NCBI GenBank assembly: GCA_947474675.1 | Contig: CANJKA010000005.1 | Location: forward strand, 1-64,000 | Length of the DNA: 64,000 bases | Origin: Flavobacteriales bacterium | GTDB lineage: Bacteria; Bacteroidota; Bacteroidia; Flavobacteriales_D; Crocinitomicaceae | Direction: 5' to 3' | Translations under genes and position numbers: made by a program | Notes under the pieces: generated by a model | Seen by the model: only the letters and a program-made list of their open reading frames with translations | The model's database searches: none | What the model was told of the DNA's origin: nothing | Shown here: piece after piece, positions 17,151 through 25,397 of the stretch | Layout: every line of letters starts with the position of its first letter | Position numbering within the stretch: the first letter of the stretch is position 1

Positions 17151-18196
17151 ATCAAAGAATATTAATTTTAGGAAATTTAGGATATGTTGGGCCTGAATTA
17201 ACAAAATTATTACGTAAAACATATCCAAAATCTCATTTAACTGGTTTTGATTGTGGTTATTTTTCTAAATTTTATACTGCGAATTTATTTTCGCCTGATA
17301 ATTTTTTAGATGTTCAAATTTATGGTGATGTTCGAAAATGTGAAAATTTAGATTTAAGTAATTATGACTCAATAATTGCTTTGGCAGCTATCTCAAATGA
17401 TCCTATTGGAAATAAATTTGAAGCTTTAACAATTAATATTAATTGTGATAGTTTAGTTGATATTGCTAAAAGAGCTAAATCACAAGGAGTAAAATCATTT
17501 GTATTTGCTTCAAGTTGTAGTGTATATGGTTTTGCTGAGGAAGGTGATAGAACTGAAGTTTCAGATGTGAATCCATTAACGGCGTATGCAAAATCAAAAG
17601 TAAATGCTGAAATAGAACTTGAGAAAGTGGCGACTTCTGATTTTAAAGTTACTTGTTTACGTTTTGCAACTGCTTGCGGAATGAGTGATCGTTTAAGATT
17701 GGATTTAGTATTGAATGATTTTGTGGCGTCTGCAATTGCAAACAAGCATATTGAAATATTGAGTGATGGTAAACCATGGAGACCGCTAATAAATGTGAAA
17801 GACATGGGAAGAGCAATTGATTGGGCAATGAACAGAAAATCATCTGAACCATATATATTAGTGAATGCAGGCAGCAACGAGTGGAATTACCAAGTATTTG
17901 AATTGGCAGAAGCAGTAAAAGAAGTTTTTCCAACAATTACGATTTCTATCAATGAAAATGCAGCACCTGATAAGCGTTCTTATAGAGTAAACTTTGATGA
18001 ATTTAAAAGAATAGCACCCAATCATCAGCCAAAATACAATTTAATACAAACGATTTTAGAATTAAAAGAAGGATTAGAAAAAATCAATTTCAACGATAAA
18101 AATTTCAGAAATTCGAATTTAATCCGATTGAATGTGATTAACCAATTAATCGAAAAAGATATCGTTGACAAAGATTTATACATTAAAAGTATATAG
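17135..18196 (+). CDS. NAD-dependent sugar epimerase/dehydratase (extended SDR)
   Basis: 353 residues from ATG 17135 (ATG 17144 is equally possible; the longer frame from 17114 only adds overlap with rfbF). The Rossmann motif is ILILGNLGYVGPELTKLL, a G-x2-G-x2-G variant. ASSCSVYGFAEEGDRTE gives the catalytic Ser region and NPLTAYAKSKVNAEIE the intact Y-x3-K pair. RPLINVKDMGRAIDWAM is the usual C-terminal contact. It should act on the CDP-sugar from RfbF or a downstream intermediate; it is not a recognisable RfbG. Substrate and whether it is epimerase, dehydratase or reductase are open. A 378-base repeat-bearing gap follows. Confidence 0.8.
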   Translation: MESMVNQRILILGNLGYVGPELTKLLRKTYPKSHLTGFDCGYFSKFYTANLFSPDNFLDVQIYGDVRKCENLDLSNYDSIIALAAISNDPIGNKFEALTININCDSLVDIAKRAKSQGVKSFVFASSCSVYGFAEEGDRTEVSDVNPLTAYAKSKVNAEIELEKVATSDFKVTCLRFATACGMSDRLRLDLVLNDFVASAIANKHIEILSDGKPWRPLINVKDMGRAIDWAMNRKSSEPYILVNAGSNEWNYQVFELAEAVKEVFPTITISINENAAPDKRSYRVNFDEFKRIAPNHQPKYNLIQTILELKEGLEKINFNDKNFRNSNLIRLNVINQLIEKDIVDKDLYIKSI

Positions 18197-18207
18197 TTTT
18201 TTAATTT

Positions 18208-18531
18208 CCCCCTTTGGAGGCTAATCTTTATACACAAATATTTTTTATTGATTAAAAATTGATTGCGAAGCTGGTTAGATTGGTCTTTCTAAAGAAGTAG
18301 CTGTAAATTTCTTCGTAATTGCGTTTCGCTTTTTCTGCGAAAAGAAGCATGAAGAAGAGTATTTACGTGCGGTTTTACGAAAAGTAATGTAGTAAAAACT
18401 TCCTTAGAAAGATCTTGATTTTTGCTTACTTTTCATCAAGGAAAAGTGAGAGAAATAGTGATTCGAAGCTATAATTGACAGTTTTAAAGTAAATTAAAAA
18501 GATGTGTATAAAGATTAGCTTTGGAGGGGGA
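18208..18531. repeat. MITE-like element with terminal inverted repeats
   Basis: The 378-base gap 18197-18574 has no gene. It is bounded by GCTAATCTTTATACACA (18220-18236) and its exact reverse complement TGTGTATAAAGATTAGC (18503-18519), 17 of 17 matching. Outside the arms lie CCCCCTTTGGAG (left) and TTTGGAGGGGG (right). A second nested imperfect pair sits inside (TCTTTCTAAAGAAG near 18281 against CTTCCTTAGAAAGA near 18400). The unit, about 310 bases, could fold back on itself and looks like a non-autonomous or palindromic interspersed element. No transposase is seen. The right arm also contains TAGCTTTG (18516-18523), a match to the -7 consensus before the next gene. Confidence 0.55.
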
Positions 18532-18574
18532 CACAAGGGGGAGGAATTTTAAAAATATTTTCAATCAATATTAA

Positions 18575-19105
18575 ATGATATTTACAGAAACAGAATTAAA
18601 AGGTGCTTTCACAATTGATATGACACCAATTCAAGATGAAAGAGGATTTTTTGGTCGAACATTTTGTGCTAAAGAATTTAAAAATGCGGGATTAGAAACT
18701 GAATTTGTTCAAGCAAATGCTTCGAGAAGTAAAGAAAAATATACACTCAGAGGGATGCATTATCAAATCAATGGCTGCGAAGAAATTAAAGTAATTCGTT
18801 GTGTAAGAGGAAAAATACAAGACGTGATTATTGATTTAAGAAAAGATTCTGATACATATTGTCAGCACATTAAAGTAGAGCTTTCTGAAGATAACAAAAG
18901 AATGTTATACGTGCCAAAAGGTTTTGCACATGGATTTCTTACATTGGAAGAAGATTGTGAAGTCGCTTATATGGTTTCATCAGAATATTCACCTCAAAAT
19001 GAAACAGCGGTTAGATGGAATGATCCAGTTTTTAATATTGAATGGGCTTCAAAACCTTTGGTTTTATCTGAAAAAGATAGCAACCACAAAAATTTTATTA
19101 TGTAA
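18575..19105 (+). CDS. dTDP-4-dehydrorhamnose 3,5-epimerase-like (RmlC family) enzyme
   Basis: 176 residues, the RmlC cupin length. DERGFFGRTFCAKEF (substrate contact), NASRSKEKYTLRGMHYQ with the catalytic His, VIRCVRGKIQDVIIDLR, and VPKGFAHGFLTLEEDCEVAYMVSSEYSPQNE with the conserved Tyr match the family well. It epimerises C3 and/or C5 of a nucleotide-linked 4-keto-6-deoxy hexose. No rmlA, rmlB or rmlD lies nearby, while rfbF does, so a CDP-linked substrate is likelier than dTDP-4-keto-6-deoxyglucose; that is inference. Its TAA stop (19103-19105) abuts the ATG of the next gene. Confidence 0.85.
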   Translation: MIFTETELKGAFTIDMTPIQDERGFFGRTFCAKEFKNAGLETEFVQANASRSKEKYTLRGMHYQINGCEEIKVIRCVRGKIQDVIIDLRKDSDTYCQHIKVELSEDNKRMLYVPKGFAHGFLTLEEDCEVAYMVSSEYSPQNETAVRWNDPVFNIEWASKPLVLSEKDSNHKNFIM

Positions 19106-20137
19106 ATGAACAAAAAAGCAAAAGAAAGAATTTTTGAATTAGATGCACTAAGAGGAATTGCATCACTTCTTGTTGTTATTTTTCATTTATTAATGAATAG
19201 TAATGGATTGACTTTCAATATTGGAAGTACAGGAGTTGATTTGTTTTTTATGATAAGTGGTTTTGTTATTTACAACAGTATAGATAATGAGAGTAAACCA
19301 ATTGCGTTTATTAAGTCACGTTTTATTAGATTATTTCCAATATATTGGGTAGTTGTTATTTTTACTTTTATTCTAATAAGGATTGCTTTTTATCTTGATT
19401 TCCCTAATATTGAATTAACGTCTATAAAAGATTTTTTTATTAATTTAACGATGATTCAGTATTATTTTAAAGTAAAAGATATCGATGGTCCATTTTGGAC
19501 ATTAATACTTGAACTTAATTTTTACGTTCTAGTGCTCTTTCTTTTTCGGTTTAGAGTAAAAATACCAATTTTGTTTTTTATATTTACAGTGATAGTCTTT
19601 GTATGCGAGTTATTTATATCTCCAGATAATAAGTATTATCAAAGCATATTATTTAATTTCCCATTATTTAAATGGATTCCTTTATTTAGCGCAGGAATAT
19701 TATTTTATAAAATATACAAAAAAGAAATTCAGCTTGCAATTGGACTAACTATGCTGCTTATTTGTTATGGTATACAGATTTTTATTTTTTACCAATTTCA
19801 TTCATTATCGGATGAAACTTTTATAAGCTTCAATCAACATTTATTGTCAACTTCAATTTATTTTCTTCTATTTAGTTTACTTGTTACTAATAAATTAAAA
19901 TTTATTAGTAACAAAGCTACTTTGTTTTTAGGAAGAATTTCTTATCCGTTGTATTTAATTCATCAATTTATTTCAATTTCAATTATAATCCCTTTTTGTA
20001 ATCAATATTTAGGTATTAATTATTATATATCTTCTTTTTTGATATGTTTACCCTTAATTTTAATTTTATCTTTTCTTTTTCATAAATATATTGAATTAAA
20101 ATTATCTAAAGTTTTGTTAGTGTTATTGAAAAAATAA
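19106..20137 (+). CDS. Acyltransferase family 3 (OafA/YrhL-type) membrane O-acyltransferase
   Basis: 343 residues, about ten membrane helices. The family N-terminus is intact: ERIFELDALRGIASLLVVIFHLL (8-30) with the R/H pair of the acyltransferase 3 active region, followed by STGVDLFFMISGFVIY (about 41-56). The end (LGRISYPLYLIHQFISI, then a helix and FHKYIELKLSK) is also typical. It transfers an acyl, commonly acetyl, group onto a sugar hydroxyl of the glycan at the inner membrane. It starts immediately after the epimerase stop and precedes an SDR by 17 bases, within the CDP-sugar module. A degraded relative's N-terminus sits at 35847-35921. Confidence 0.88.
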   Translation: MNKKAKERIFELDALRGIASLLVVIFHLLMNSNGLTFNIGSTGVDLFFMISGFVIYNSIDNESKPIAFIKSRFIRLFPIYWVVVIFTFILIRIAFYLDFPNIELTSIKDFFINLTMIQYYFKVKDIDGPFWTLILELNFYVLVLFLFRFRVKIPILFFIFTVIVFVCELFISPDNKYYQSILFNFPLFKWIPLFSAGILFYKIYKKEIQLAIGLTMLLICYGIQIFIFYQFHSLSDETFISFNQHLLSTSIYFLLFSLLVTNKLKFISNKATLFLGRISYPLYLIHQFISISIIIPFCNQYLGINYYISSFLICLPLILILSFLFHKYIELKLSKVLLVLLKK

Positions 20138-20154
20138 TTATAATTTAATCTACT

Positions 20155-21081
20155 ATGAATATAATTTTAACAGGCGGGTCTGGTTATATTGGAAGTTACT
20201 TAGTAAAGCAACTTATTGAAAAAGGTCATAATGTATCAATAATTGTACGTAGTGAAAATGAATTTACACGTAATTATTCAAATAAAATTAAAATTTATTT
20301 TCAAGATATAACAACTCCTTTTGAATTTGAAATAAATGATATACAATATGACGTATTCATTCATTTAGGTGCTGCTAATGATATTGACTCTGCTGATCCT
20401 AGTTATGCTATAAATGCATCCGTTTTAGGGACAAGGTATGCCTTAGACTTCTGTGTAAAAAACAACATTAAAAAAGCCATTTATTATTCAACATTTCAAG
20501 TGTATGGAGCTGTTGAAGGAGACATGTCTGAAAAATCTATTTTACAACCTACAAATGATTATGGTATAACCCATCAATTTGCCGAACAATATTTTGAAAT
20601 GTATCAAAGAACAAAAGGGATAGATTATATTATTATTCGTCCTACAAATATTTTCGGATCTCCGATGTATAGAAGTACAGATCGATGGTCATTAGTTCCT
20701 TCTTGTTTTTGTAAAGAAGCAATTGAAAAAGGTGAAATTAATTTATTGAGTTCAGGTTTGCAAAAACGTGATTTTATAGATGTCAATGATTTAGCTGTAG
20801 TCAGTGCAAAATATTGCGCTGAATTTGAAATTTTCAAAAATAAAACAATAAATGTTTCTTCAGGAGTTAATTATACGATAGTAGAAATAGCCAGAATGGT
20901 AGCTGAACAGTTTGAAAATCAATTTAATAAAAAATGCAAGATCAATATTCATTCTGAATTGCCATTATCTGAAAACGTTTTTTATCTTTGTAGAGATCAG
21001 ATTTCTAAAATCAAGCACGATTTTGGAGGAAAAGAAAAAATGAAAAAAGAAATTACTACGATATTTAATATTTTAAAATAA
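20155..21081 (+). CDS. NAD-dependent sugar SDR with His in place of the catalytic Lys
   Basis: 308 residues. The Rossmann motif IILTGGSGYIGSYLVKQL (3-20) is clear, and YYSTFQVYGAVEGDMSE gives the Ser/Thr region. The active-site segment reads NDYGITHQFAEQY, so the usual Y-x3-K is Y-x3-H. DIDSADPSYAINASVLGT and RPTNIFGSPM are as expected for extended SDRs. It may be the 4-ketoreductase or another modifying step on the CDP-sugar made by the upstream genes. The Lys-to-His change could be normal for this subfamily or mean altered catalysis; I cannot decide by eye. Only 4 bases separate it from the CmcI-type gene. Confidence 0.78.
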   Translation: MNIILTGGSGYIGSYLVKQLIEKGHNVSIIVRSENEFTRNYSNKIKIYFQDITTPFEFEINDIQYDVFIHLGAANDIDSADPSYAINASVLGTRYALDFCVKNNIKKAIYYSTFQVYGAVEGDMSEKSILQPTNDYGITHQFAEQYFEMYQRTKGIDYIIIRPTNIFGSPMYRSTDRWSLVPSCFCKEAIEKGEINLLSSGLQKRDFIDVNDLAVVSAKYCAEFEIFKNKTINVSSGVNYTIVEIARMVAEQFENQFNKKCKINIHSELPLSENVFYLCRDQISKIKHDFGGKEKMKKEITTIFNILK

Positions 21082-21085
21082 TAGC

Positions 21086-21814
21086 ATGGATCCAATTAAA
21101 CAATTTGAGTTAGAAAGAGCTGAAGCAATAAAAGAAATGGGTAATGATCAAGAATTGAGACAAAAATCTCTTGATTGGATGTTACATGCAGATAAATACA
21201 AGTACACATATAATTATAGTTGGATGGGACGTCCAATTATTAAATATCCAAATGACATTCTTATTTTACAAGAAATGATTTGGAATTTAAAACCAGATTA
21301 TATCGTTGAAACAGGAATAGCACATGGTGGTAGTATTATTTTTTCTTCTTCTATGTTAGAATTATTAGGTCACGGTGAAGTAATCGCTGTTGACATTGAT
21401 ATCCGACAACACAATAGAGAAGAAATAGAAAAACATCCGATGGCAAAACGAATTACGATGATCGAAGGTTCGAGTATTGATCCAAAAATCGTGGATGCTA
21501 TAAAGGAAAAAGTAAAAGGTAAAAAAGTATTGGTTTGTTTAGATTCAAATCATACACATGAGCATGTATTGGAAGAATTACGCATGTATGCAGATATGGT
21601 AGATGTTGGCTCTTATATTGTGTGTCCTGATACATTTGTTGAATATTTCCCTAAAGGATATTGTGACGATAGACCTTGGGATGTTGGTAACAATCCAATG
21701 ACTGCTTTAATTGCATTTTTAAAGGAAAATGATGATTTTATTATTGATAAAGATATCGATAATAAATTGATGATTACAGAAGGATTTGATGGTTATTTGA
21801 AAAGAATTAAATAA
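21086..21814 (+). CDS. CmcI-type (cephalosporin hydroxylase/rhamnosyl O-methyltransferase) family protein
   Basis: 242 residues. It carries the PF04989-type core: NDILILQEMIWNLKPDYIVETGIAHGG (about 51-77), AVDIDIRQHNR, MIEGSSIDP, VCLDSNHTHEHVLEELRMY and YIVCPDTFVEY. The family is named for CmcI but includes SAM-dependent sugar O-methyltransferases, and these are common in O-antigen loci. Likely role: O-methylation of the deoxysugar made by the neighbouring enzymes. Metal ligands are suggested by the Asp/His positions in DSNHTHEH. It is 4 bases from the SDR before it and 3 bases from the carbamoyltransferase after it, so translation is probably coupled. Confidence 0.87.
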   Translation: MDPIKQFELERAEAIKEMGNDQELRQKSLDWMLHADKYKYTYNYSWMGRPIIKYPNDILILQEMIWNLKPDYIVETGIAHGGSIIFSSSMLELLGHGEVIAVDIDIRQHNREEIEKHPMAKRITMIEGSSIDPKIVDAIKEKVKGKKVLVCLDSNHTHEHVLEELRMYADMVDVGSYIVCPDTFVEYFPKGYCDDRPWDVGNNPMTALIAFLKENDDFIIDKDIDNKLMITEGFDGYLKRIK

Positions 21815-21817
21815 TAA

Positions 21818-23404
21818 ATGAAGGTTTTAGGTTTACACAAAGATCCTTGGCATAATACTGGAGCTTCAATAATTTCGGAAGAAAATGGTGTCGTCTATTT
21901 TTCAAATTTAGCAGAAGAACGAGTTGATCGTAAAAAAGATTCTAGAAGGTTTCCTTTGTTATCGACTTTAGCTTGCATGAAGGAATCAGGTATAGAAAAC
22001 TTTTCTGATTTTGATGCAGTTGTATTGGATTACATTATTGATAAGGATGATTATAGAAATGATAGTAATAAAATTTCAGCATCTCAATATAATTTTTTGA
22101 ATGACATTGATCCTTCTAAAATTCATATTGTGAATCATCATTTATCACATGCGTATAATGTTTTTTATTCTTCAAAATTTGAACGTTCCGCTATTTTAAT
22201 TGTTGATGGTAGAGGGTCAGATAGAGAAACTCAAAGTTTGTTTATTGCGGACAAGGAAAATGGAATTCAATTGATTGAATCAACAGATTGTATTGGAATT
22301 GGATTGTTATATGCAGCAGTTACAATTAAAATTGGTTTTACTATTTTACAAGAAGGCAAAACGATGGGGTTAGCGCCCTATGGAGAAAAATTTAAAAAGA
22401 AATTTTTAAATTTTCCTAGAAACTACAAAGGTGTTTCAACTGATTATGGTTCTATATGTATTGAAAATAGTTATGATATGACTATTGAACATCCTCCAAT
22501 AATCACTTTTGAAGACAAAGCAAGAGTTGCGTTTGAAATACAGGAAGAATGTGAATCTGCGATGTTACATTTAGCTCAATATGCGAAAGATAAAACAGGA
22601 TTAGATAATTTATGTATTTCTGGAGGAGTCGCTTTAAATTCGGTTGCTAATTATAAAGTTTTGCAATCTGGTATTTTTAAAGATGTTTTCATAAATCCTG
22701 CAGCTTCAGACACTGGAATTTCTTTAGGAAATGCGTTATATGGATACCATAATATATTAAAACAACCAAAAAAATACACCGAAATAAGTCCTTATTTAGG
22801 CCCTACTTATTCTGATGATGAGATCAAAAAAGCTATAAATAAATACAATGGATTTAAAGTAGTTGATGTAAATGCTTTTGAGGAAGCAGCTAAATTAATT
22901 GCTACTAATAAAATCTTAGGATTTGTACATGGTAGATCTGAAATGGGACCAAGAGCTTTAGGAAATCGAAGTATTATTATGAGTCCATTACTAGCTGAAA
23001 ATAAAGATATTCTTAACTCGAGAGTAAAATTTAGAGAAGAATTTAGACCATTTGCACCTTCCATTTTAAATGAATTTGCTAGTGAATATTATGTGATTGA
23101 TAGAGAAAGCCCATACATGTTATTCGTACCTTTAGTTCGAGAAGATAAAAGAGATATAATTAAAGCTGTTACTCATGTCGACGGAACAGGAAGGCTTCAG
23201 ACAGTTACCAAAGAATTTAACGGTAAATATTATGATTTAATTAAAAGTTTTTACAAAGCTACGGGTGTACCAGTTTTGTTAAATACGTCATTTAATGTTG
23301 CAGGTGAACCAATAGTTGAATCACCTGACGATGCAATTAAATGTTTTTTAAAAACGGATATTGACGCATTATTAATCGAAGACTATTTGTTGATTAAAGA
23401 ATAA
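21818..23404 (+). CDS. NodU/CmcH-family O-carbamoyltransferase
   Basis: 528 residues, near the full family length. The N-terminal Kae1-like part has GASIISEENGVVYFSNLAEERVDR, VNHHLSHAYNVFYSS (metal-binding His pair), LIVDGRGSDRETQS and CISGGVALNSVANYK. The C-terminal YrdC-like part has GRSEMGPRALGNRSI, EEFRPFAPSIL and VLLNTSFNVAGEPIVESP. The reaction is carbamoyl phosphate + ATP to carbamoyl adenylate, then transfer to a sugar hydroxyl. With the CmcI-type gene before it, an O-methyl, O-carbamoyl sugar is suggested. Its stop shares a base with the next ATG at 23404. Confidence 0.92.
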   Translation: MKVLGLHKDPWHNTGASIISEENGVVYFSNLAEERVDRKKDSRRFPLLSTLACMKESGIENFSDFDAVVLDYIIDKDDYRNDSNKISASQYNFLNDIDPSKIHIVNHHLSHAYNVFYSSKFERSAILIVDGRGSDRETQSLFIADKENGIQLIESTDCIGIGLLYAAVTIKIGFTILQEGKTMGLAPYGEKFKKKFLNFPRNYKGVSTDYGSICIENSYDMTIEHPPIITFEDKARVAFEIQEECESAMLHLAQYAKDKTGLDNLCISGGVALNSVANYKVLQSGIFKDVFINPAASDTGISLGNALYGYHNILKQPKKYTEISPYLGPTYSDDEIKKAINKYNGFKVVDVNAFEEAAKLIATNKILGFVHGRSEMGPRALGNRSIIMSPLLAENKDILNSRVKFREEFRPFAPSILNEFASEYYVIDRESPYMLFVPLVREDKRDIIKAVTHVDGTGRLQTVTKEFNGKYYDLIKSFYKATGVPVLLNTSFNVAGEPIVESPDDAIKCFLKTDIDALLIEDYLLIKE

Positions 23405-24372
23405 TGGAGGAGAATTTACCTTTAGTAAGTATAGGGCTTCCAGTATTTAATCGGCCTGATGGATTACGTAATTCATTAGAATGCTTAGTAAATCAGACGT
23501 ATAAAAATATTGAAATCATTATTGCCGATAATTGTTCGCCAGATCCTGAAGTTGAAAAAATCTGTAGAGAATACGAAGAAAAGGAAAGTAGGGTAAGTTA
23601 TTATCGTCATGACTCCAATAAAGGATGGGGATATAATACAAATTTTGTAATTGAAAAAGCAAGAGGGAACTATTTCATGCGTGCTACAGACGATGATGTA
23701 TGGGACGAAACTTTTATTGAAAAAATAATGTTATTGATGTTGAAAAACTCCAAAGTATCAATGGGTTTTTCAAATTTTATTGAAATTGATGAAAATGATG
23801 AAAAAAGCAAACAGCATTTAGAAAATCATTTACCATTATTACAAGCTTTCGCTGGAAAAGATCAAATTCAAAACATTAAAAATTACATCAATCAATTTGA
23901 AGGATTCGGGAAATCATGTTTGTATTTTTCAATTTTTAAAATTGAGTTATTAAGAACTGAATTTGTGAAAAATACATTAGAAAAAGAGGTGTTAGCCGGA
24001 GATTTATTGATTAATTTAAGTTGTTTACTTAGAGGAGAGTTAGTAATTGTTCCAGAAGTTTTGATGAAAGTTCGTGTTGGGAATGAAAAACAGTATGACA
24101 CGCATTTATATAAAACTAAAATTTTGAATTTGCTTTTTATGACTTTTGATTATGAAAAATTTAGGTCGGTTAGACTAAAGTGGTTCTATTATTTTAAAAT
24201 TCAAAGAAAAATAATTAATAATTCCGGACTACAATTGATGTCAAATTTAAATTGTAATTTATTGATTACAAGGAGAATGTTGATTTTTCATTACGACTTA
24301 ATATGTATGAATACTTGTACTAAAGGATTTGATATTTTTAAAGTTTTAAAACGAAAAATAATATTAGAATAA
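23404..24372 (+). CDS. GT2 family glycosyltransferase
   Basis: 322 residues. The GT-A fold is marked by LVSIGLPVFNRPDGLRNSLECL (6-27), IIIADNCSPDPE, and RATDDDVWDETFIEKI (metal-binding acidic cluster DDD). The C-terminal third is rich in Lys and Asn and has no membrane helix. It would transfer the neighbouring modified sugar, or another, to the growing glycan at the cytoplasmic face; its coupling to the carbamoyltransferase (overlap of one base) hints that it uses that product. The next gene follows after 26 bases. Confidence 0.83.
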   Translation: MEENLPLVSIGLPVFNRPDGLRNSLECLVNQTYKNIEIIIADNCSPDPEVEKICREYEEKESRVSYYRHDSNKGWGYNTNFVIEKARGNYFMRATDDDVWDETFIEKIMLLMLKNSKVSMGFSNFIEIDENDEKSKQHLENHLPLLQAFAGKDQIQNIKNYINQFEGFGKSCLYFSIFKIELLRTEFVKNTLEKEVLAGDLLINLSCLLRGELVIVPEVLMKVRVGNEKQYDTHLYKTKILNLLFMTFDYEKFRSVRLKWFYYFKIQRKIINNSGLQLMSNLNCNLLITRRMLIFHYDLICMNTCTKGFDIFKVLKRKIILE

Positions 24373-24398
24373 GATTTTATTAAATAAATTTAAACAAA

Positions 24399-25397
24399 AT
24401 GAATAAAATTTTAATTACAGGCGGTGCTGGAATGATTGGGAGTAATTTGGTAAAGAAGCTCGTAAAAAGAGGAGATATTGTTTTTGTAGTTGATAATTTA
24501 TGGAGAGGCAAACTTTCTAATTTATATGAAAATGGTATACCTGTTATTAATTTAGAAACAAATTTTTTTAATTTAGATTTATCCATTCCAGATTGTTTAG
24601 ATGAGATTTTGAAAGAGATAGATTATGTTATCCATTTAGCAGATATCGTGGCTGGTATAGGATATGTTTTTAATAATCAAGGATTTATTTTTAGGCAAAA
24701 TATGTTGATAAATTCGAATGTATTTTCATCAATACGAAAAAACAGTAATTCAATTAAAGGCGTAGTTAACGTTGGAACAGCATGTAGTTTTCCTTTAGAA
24801 CTTCAAAACAAACTTGATCTCATTCCATTGGAAGAGGAACAGCTTTATCCTGCAAATCCTGAATCAGCTTATGGTTGGAGTAAATTGATGGGACAATATG
24901 AAATAGATTTATTGAGTAAAGAAACGGGGTTGCCTTCTGTTTCATTAATGTTTCACAACGTTTATGGTTCGCCATGTGATTTTGGGGAACGTAGCCAAGT
25001 AATTCCGTCTTTAATTCAAAAAGCGATATTATATCCAACGAATGATTTTGTAGTTTGGGGAAGTGGGAAACAAGGAAGAGCGTTTATTCATGTGGACGAT
25101 GTTGTTGAAGGAATAGTTTTAGCATTAGAAAAAGGTTGGGGGAATAGTCCAATCCAACTTGGTCCAAATGTGTGTACTTCTATCAAAGAAATAAGCGAAT
25201 TAATTTCTGAAATATCTGAAAAGAATATAGAAATACAATTTGATATAACTAAACCAGAGGGGGATTTAGCGAGAGCTGCTAATTATACCAAAGCTAAAGA
25301 AATATTAGGATGGGAGCCTAAAGTGAAATTAAAAGACGGCTTAAGTTCGTTGTATAAATGGATTGCAGCGAATCAAAATATTCTTGATGAAAAATAA
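24399..25397 (+). CDS. Extended SDR sugar epimerase, GDP-mannose 3,5-epimerase/GDP-fucose synthase-like
   Basis: 332 residues. ILITGGAGMIGSNLVKKLV (4-22) is the NAD(P) site. NVGTACSFPLELQNK and YPANPESAYGWSKLMGQYEI (with intact Y-x3-K) resemble GDP-mannose 3,5-epimerases and GDP-L-fucose synthases, both of which carry a Cys in the ACS/CxYP-type loop. FHNVYGSPCDFGERSQVIPSLI is consistent. It probably makes a GDP-sugar such as GDP-L-galactose or a fucose-type sugar. It overlaps by 11 bases with a GT11 transferase gene whose known relatives use GDP-fucose, supporting a GDP-linked product. No gmd (GDP-mannose dehydratase) is in the window. Confidence 0.75.
   Translation: MNKILITGGAGMIGSNLVKKLVKRGDIVFVVDNLWRGKLSNLYENGIPVINLETNFFNLDLSIPDCLDEILKEIDYVIHLADIVAGIGYVFNNQGFIFRQNMLINSNVFSSIRKNSNSIKGVVNVGTACSFPLELQNKLDLIPLEEEQLYPANPESAYGWSKLMGQYEIDLLSKETGLPSVSLMFHNVYGSPCDFGERSQVIPSLIQKAILYPTNDFVVWGSGKQGRAFIHVDDVVEGIVLALEKGWGNSPIQLGPNVCTSIKEISELISEISEKNIEIQFDITKPEGDLARAANYTKAKEILGWEPKVKLKDGLSSLYKWIAANQNILDEK

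Noticed and set aside
17362-17877. 171-codon minus-strand frame
   Set aside because: Antisense to the SDR gene 17135-18196, which has intact catalytic motifs; the product has no recognisable features.
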